DNA from: Guyanagaster necrorhizus | Lineage: Eukaryota; Basidiomycota; Agaricomycetes; Agaricales; Physalacriaceae | Assembly: GCF_019112545.1 (NCBI RefSeq) | Contig: NW_025064910.1 | Location: forward strand, 411,802 to 436,082 | DNA: 24,281 nucleotides | Reading direction: 5' to 3' | Part shown: piece by piece, positions 20,432-24,281 of the stretch | How the letters are laid out: the number at the start of each line of letters is the position of its first letter | Numbering within the stretch: position 1 is the first letter of the stretch | Program-made: the position numbers and the translations under genes | The notes under the pieces: model-generated | What the model was told of the DNA's origin: nothing | The model's database searches: none | What the model saw: only the letters and a program-made list of their open reading frames with translations

Positions 20432-21149
20432 ATGTCTATATCCAAGTTAGATTTCGCCGAACTAACCGACAAGACCCTTATTTCAGACTATGTCGCCGTG
20501 AGTCTCGTCTCTTCGACCTCGTTTATTTTCTCTAATCTCTATCTGCCAGGCTCATAATATACCTCACACCGTCGCATTCCATAGGGACACCTTTGATTCG
20601 TATAATCTGCCTGCAATCACGAAGCGTCTCTTCCCCGCAACATCCAATCCTGTTCCGATTCCATTACTTGCCAATCATGTTTGGGTAGCACAACTCGACG
20701 GAAACTGGAGACTTGAGCGGTACTCCACCGCCGAGACATTTCCTGACCCGCCTGAAGGTGATGTCGACGACGATGATTCGGTTCCCACGTTGAACTATTA
20801 CCCGCCTGATGGCCTTCCAGTCAACTCTAGCGTTGACCTGCCCGACGAGGCCCGCAAGCTAGAAGATGGGAGGTCAGAGGTTCACAGCGCGCTGGCGGAG
20901 CTGAGGACGGCGGTCTCAAAAGCCGCCCTCCTATACACGCAGGCCAGCCTAGCTCTAGAAGAGGAGAGCGCGAAGACTGCGTCGCTCATGACGTTTGTTA
21001 CAAGCATCTGTGGGAAGGCGCACGTGGAGAAGATCATGCGGATAGTGAATTTGGTAGATACCAATGATGATGCTAGCGATCAAGAGAGTGGCGGCGAGTC
21101 TGGTGGCAACATCAAAAGTAGCAATAATTTCACGCAGAAAAAGATCTAG
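20432..21149 (+). CDS. Hypothetical protein with a predicted coiled coil
   Basis: Exons 20432-20497 and 20550-21149 (intron GTGAGT...CCAG, 52 nt) give 221 aa. I do not recognise the family. Visible parts: a compact N-terminal portion with NHVWVAQLDGNWRLERYST, a short acidic run (DVDDDD near 115), then a long helical stretch rich in Ala, Leu, Glu and Lys (about 140-190, including SEVHSALAELRTAVSKAALL), and an acidic Ser/Gly-rich C-terminus. No signal peptide or membrane span is seen. It is divergent from the HNH gene across a 291-bp promoter with TATA boxes on both sides. A strong donor-like GTAAGTACTT just after the stop (about 21160) hints at a spliced 3' UTR or a longer transcript. Confidence 0.7.
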
Positions 21150-21297
21150 CCTTCTCCGTAAGTACTTGTTCGCTATGTATATCTCTGCTTCATTTCATGA
21201 TTTGCATCAAGGTGGCGAGCTGGGATAAATAAGGCGCAGTTTGGAGATCTGGATCGGGCGTGTGTTTCTTCTTCATACCTTCACATAACCTTGTCTA

Positions 21298-21663
21298 ATG
21301 GACAACAGGACAAAGATGAAGGGAGCCTCAGACACTTTGATAGAGGACGTGTACGCGGTACTGATGCCTCCTCCAAAGTATGTCATTCGCTCTGTCGTGT
21401 CCACGGTGATAAATGTCAACAGTTTCCTTCCCCGTAGGACCACCAATGATGTAGGACAATCTGACGCGTCAGATGCTTCGACTTCGACAGCAAAATCTCC
21501 TCGAACGCGCCCCCGTTCCTCTGAAGACGAAGACGCGTGTACCAGTCCCAAGCAGGTCAAAACCAGTGTCGAAGAAGGAGGTCGTGCAGAAGCACAAATC
21601 GAGTCTTCCCGCGCCGCCGCATTGCAAAGACAGAACCGTCCCCGAATCGGAGAAGACTCTTGA
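21298..21663 (+). CDS. Putative small Ser/Asp-rich protein, model uncertain
   Basis: Exons 21298-21377 and 21438-21663 with a GT-AG intron (60 nt, GTATGT...CCGTAG) give 101 aa. The N-terminal LIEDVYAVLMPPPK looks folded; the rest is disordered and charged. A second frame over 21473-21670 looks equally protein-like (for example SKKEVVQKHKSSLPAPPHCK), so the real splice pattern or frame may differ. No family is recognised. An ATAAATAAGG run near 21224 could be its TATA element. Confidence 0.35.
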   Translation: MDNRTKMKGASDTLIEDVYAVLMPPPKYVIRSVVSTVINVNSFLPRRTTNDVGQSDASDASTSTAKSPRTRPRSSEDEDACTSPKQVKTSVEEGGRAEAQIESSRAAALQRQNRPRIGEDS

Positions 21664-21786
21664 TGACATACATAAATACTAGTCTCAAACGCCAAATTAT
21701 TGAGACGAAGAACCGTTGAACGCTGGTACGTCCGACAGTCCTCGTTTTCCAGTCAATCTCTTAATTCCAATTTTCTTCCCAAACAG

Positions 21787-22402
21787 GCCCTCAAGAATCT
21801 CGAAGACCAAGAAATGTATCCCCCCTGCGAAGCCCACAGTCCCGTAGCTCCTCTCCCACAGGCATCAGACAATTCTAATTCCGATCCCGAGGACTGCAAC
21901 TCGGGTTCAGATTTGGACTCATCAAGCCCCCGAGATCATGGAACAAGGTCTTCGAGAACGGAGTCTCTGCTGCGATAGTGTGGCGCACCAACCCCCCTCC
22001 TCCTCCTCCTCCTCTGCAGCTCCGGCCGAGGAGTCCGTCTCTGTGGGAAGGCTAATTTGCATGCCGACCCAACCTCCTATCCGCTGTCATCCTCATCAGG
22101 CTCAGGTCTTAACGCAGACAGGCAGACTTCCCCAGGCAATTTATATGGGATAAGTATCTACGAGCGAGAAGACAGGACGCCAACTCCTTCGCTTAGACAG
22201 CAGCTCAGCTGAATATCCGTCAATCATCGAGAATTTTTTCGACATGAACTCGTTCTATGAGAAGGAGCCCCACTCCACGTTCTCCCTGTACTCAGAGAAG
22301 AAGACATTGGAACATTTATCGGCTCACAATGTGGATCGTAAGCGCGTTTATGACATACATTTAACAGACGGGGATATCAGCGGTGGTAGTTTGCTCCGAT
22401 GA
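21787..22402 (+). pseudogene. Coding-like stretch that changes frame; decayed or mis-spliced gene
   Basis: Three successive pieces read like protein but lie in different frames. The first is 21787-21978, after a good acceptor (AAACAG at 21781-21786), Ser/Asp-rich and ending in TAG. The second is about 22045-22212, with SSSSGSGLNADRQTSPGNLY and YEREDRTPTPSLRQQ. The third is 22152-22402, with IIENFFDMNSFYEKEPHSTF and SLYSEKKTLEHLSAHNVD. The second and third overlap near 22190-22212, where a single-base shift would join them. It may continue the gene at 21298. No family is recognised. It could be an intact multi-exon gene whose introns I cannot place. Confidence 0.3.
21996..22014 (+). repeat. 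(CCT)n microsatellite
   Basis: About six CCT units in a row. In the overlapping open frame they would encode a run of Ser (or Pro or Leu in the other frames), so length change here would alter or shift the product. Confidence 0.8.
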
Positions 22403-22688
22403 TGCTTCATCGAGCCTTAATTTACATTCACATCAGTCAAACTGTGACGAGGTCGAAGCGAAGAGGCACTGACAGGATATTCGACGGTGACTCCAACTCT
22501 CCTTCTGCGCGTGTTCCATCTAGGGATACATGACACGCTCCGGAAATGGTTCGTGATACGTATGCAGCAACCCGAAAGCACAGCGGGTACTTACGCGACG
22601 ATCTGACTCCAGTAGCTGTGTGGCTCGAACTCGTAGGGAAATTCACCTCCAAAATCGGCATCCAGATGTGATACCGGGATGAGTTCCG

Positions 22689-22781
22689 GAAGTCTAGTTC
22701 TTTGCCGGCGTCATGCCGACTCATGCAGAAGATACCGCCTGATCTTTTTTGAACATCCAGGCCAACGATTCTCTGACGAAT
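22689..22781 (-). repeat. Dispersed repeat, copy B (inverted relative to copy A)
   Basis: This is the reverse complement of bases 1-93 with two mismatches, both at the end corresponding to window positions 83 and 87. The high identity beside unrelated flanks on the inner side implies a recent duplication or transposition. Sequence beyond 22781 shows what may lie to the left of the window in copy A if the repeat is longer. Confidence 0.93.
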
Positions 22782-23098
22782 GTCCGTTACCGCTGGTTAA
22801 ATCTCCGCCAATTACTTTGGGATAAAATAATAATTCGGGCTCCAAGGTCGATCTCAGACACGTAACTATGACTGCCATGATGGGGGGCGGACAGCAACGA
22901 CGAACAAGACTCAGAAATATCATGACCATCTTTGATCCTATCTTTCTGAATCCGTTCAACAGATGACACCTTGGACCTGCAAAGTCAACATTGAGTTGTT
23001 CATTTCTCATTACTATGATCCCTTGTTGCATTAATCGCGCAAGGTAGAAACGTAGGCCGTTGGAACCTCGGTCCAGTCTTGAATCGAAAGTTGAGTTC

Positions 23099-23106
23099 TA
23101 TATAAC
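23099..23106 (+). promoter_or_regulatory. TATA box of the membrane-protein gene
   Basis: TATATAAC stands 46 bases upstream of the ATG at 23145, a typical spacing for fungal TATA promoters. Confidence 0.5.
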
Positions 23107-23144
23107 ACGAGAACCTGTAAGAGAAACATAGTTGTTGTTCACAA

Positions 23145-24281
23145 ATGTCCCTTCCCCCAGATCTCACCGACGATGACATTCATGCCATCTTTGAAAGTTT
23201 AGACGTGTATCTTAACACCACGATACTACAGGCGCTCACACATAGTGAGTTTCATAGTCCCCGAAGTCAATCCTTTGATATCTGAGCCTGTATAGGACTC
23301 TACACCGGTATCCTGATTGTCACGTTCTGGAGTATCTGTATGTTCTCTCCCATTACTCTCTGAGCTATACCTTACCACTCTCCGGTCATAGTTAGATCTA
23401 CAAAAAACTCCACCGTTGGAAGATGCATCATGGTCCTCGCTATCTCTTCCCTCTACGTTCTCGCCTCCGTTGCGCTAGGCGAGGTTTGGGCATTCACGCA
23501 CCACGCATTCATTGATGAAGGTCAAAACTGCTATACCGTATACTCGGAATTGAATGGATTTAGTCCAATGTCGACCCAAGCAACGTTAGCAGCTGGTATC
23601 ACTTCTTGTATCAGTACAGTTATTGCTGATTCCTCGCTGGTTGGTAGCAAAAACAATCCGTCTTTCATAAGATCACTGATCATTGCTCCGATTTACGTTT
23701 ATCAGATCTGGCGGTGTTGGATCCTCTGGGGGCGTCGATGGCTCGTCGTTATCATCCCCATCCTTTGTACCATTCTAGGCACGGGTAATGTTGTTTAAAT
23801 TCGATCATTATTAAAAGTAAATCTTTCCGCAGTGCTCAAAGCCATCGAGTCATACACACTTGCTTCGAAAGCACTGATGATCTTTCGATTATAGTGGCGG
23901 TGTTATTGATTGGATGATGTCCTACCTTGCGTTTACGCTCACCACGACACTTTGGTGCACCATCTTCCTACTGTACCGCATTATGAGTGTTGCAGGGACC
24001 AGCCATGGACCAGGAATACGCTCCTACCGCGGAGTTCTTGAAGCGCTTGTTGAATCAGCGACCCTCTACGCCATTGCACTGATCATCGACATGGTATTCG
24101 TGGCTTGTAACCTGGTGAACGGCTACTATGTCGACGTTTTGACCGCTGCTATAAAGGTCTGTCTACTGGAATATGGAAGATGACAATTGAAATGTACTTA
24201 CAGGGAATTGCACCGACGCTTCTGGTCGGACGCGTCGCAGCGGGACATGCACGACCAGATGACTCGGCGCAAGAGAGTACT
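23145..24281 (+). CDS. Multi-pass membrane protein of an Agaricomycete family, 3' end missing
   Basis: Exons 23145-23244, 23296-23337, 23392-23639, 23706-23784, 23833-23848, 23895-24156 and 24204 to the window edge; no stop is reached. The chain has an outside-facing N-terminus of about 35 residues and about seven hydrophobic spans, including LYTGILIVTFW, CIMVLAISSLYVLASVALGE, WLVVIIPILCTILG, YLAFTLTTTLWCTIFLLYRI and ATLYAIALIIDMVFVACNLV. The IWRCWILWGRRW segment and the GIAPTLLVGRVAAGHARP end are hallmarks I know from an abundant, uncharacterised mushroom membrane-protein family. Intron 3 (66 nt, in-frame) is spliced out so that SL joins IWRCW. The 16-nt exon and the GTCATA donor at 23849 are the least sure parts. 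The function is unknown; the seven-span layout allows but does not prove a receptor role. Confidence 0.8.

Larger units (their letters stand above)
22403..23144. other. Gene-poor stretch holding repeat copy B
   Basis: Apart from the repeat copy at 22689-22781 and the promoter of the next gene I see nothing supportable. Two minus-strand frames of about 100 codons (22437-22724 and 22711-23031) cross the repeat but look like no known protein. Confidence 0.5.

Noticed and set aside
21273..21695. 140-codon minus-strand ORF
   Set aside because: It overlaps the plus-strand coding-like region and shows no protein features; likely a shadow, though the plus-strand model is itself weak.
1..22781. The whole block as one giant mobile element bounded by inverted terminal repeats
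   Set aside because: The interior holds single-copy housekeeping genes (ERG25, REV1, CBP3, tRNA-Pro) and no transposase or recombinase. Two dispersed repeat copies in opposite orientation explain it more simply.

Overview
The window is nuclear DNA from a filamentous basidiomycete, most likely a mushroom-forming Agaricomycete. Genes are packed on both strands and cut by many introns of about 45-65 bp. The gene families fit: a C-4 sterol methyl oxidase, an F-box/LRR protein, a GPI-anchored cupredoxin, an AzgA-type purine permease, a HNH-domain protein with a C-terminal block I know from basidiomycetes, and a multi-pass membrane protein of a type common in Agaricomycetes. Nothing bacterial, viral or CRISPR-like was seen. 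All exon borders below were worked out by hand from splice signals, reading phase and protein sense.

Layout, left to right. 1-671: a repeat copy at the very edge and a leftward promoter-like stretch. 672-1865 (+): ERG25. 2232-3677 (+): F-box protein. 4126-5068 (+): secreted cupredoxin, convergent with a small unknown gene at 5209-5706 (-). 5707-8035: 2.3 kb without a gene I can defend, holding some coding-like scraps. 8036-10612 (+): purine permease in 17 exons, convergent with REV1 at 10927-14562 (-). Two more leftward genes follow: an NAD-dependent epimerase/dehydrogenase (14777-15998) and the cytochrome bc1 assembly chaperone CBP3 (16707-18169). 18337-18415 (+): tRNA-Pro(UGG) with a 7-nt intron. 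18849-20140 (-): HNH-domain protein, divergent from an unknown gene at 20432-21149 (+). 21298-22402: weak or decayed coding material. 22689-22781: the second, inverted copy of the repeat at bases 1-93. 23145 to the edge (+): membrane protein, cut off by the window end.

The genes do not form a pathway cluster. Housekeeping genes (sterol synthesis, purine uptake, translesion synthesis, bc1 assembly, tRNA) sit among fast-evolving lineage-specific ones (F-box, cupredoxin, HNH, unknowns), which is usual for such genomes. I found no convincing new multi-gene system. The signals most worth following are the near-identical inverted repeat pair (91 of 93 bases) at the two ends, three introns that need GC donors in three different genes, and several open but orphan coding-like stretches that may be decayed or mis-bounded genes.
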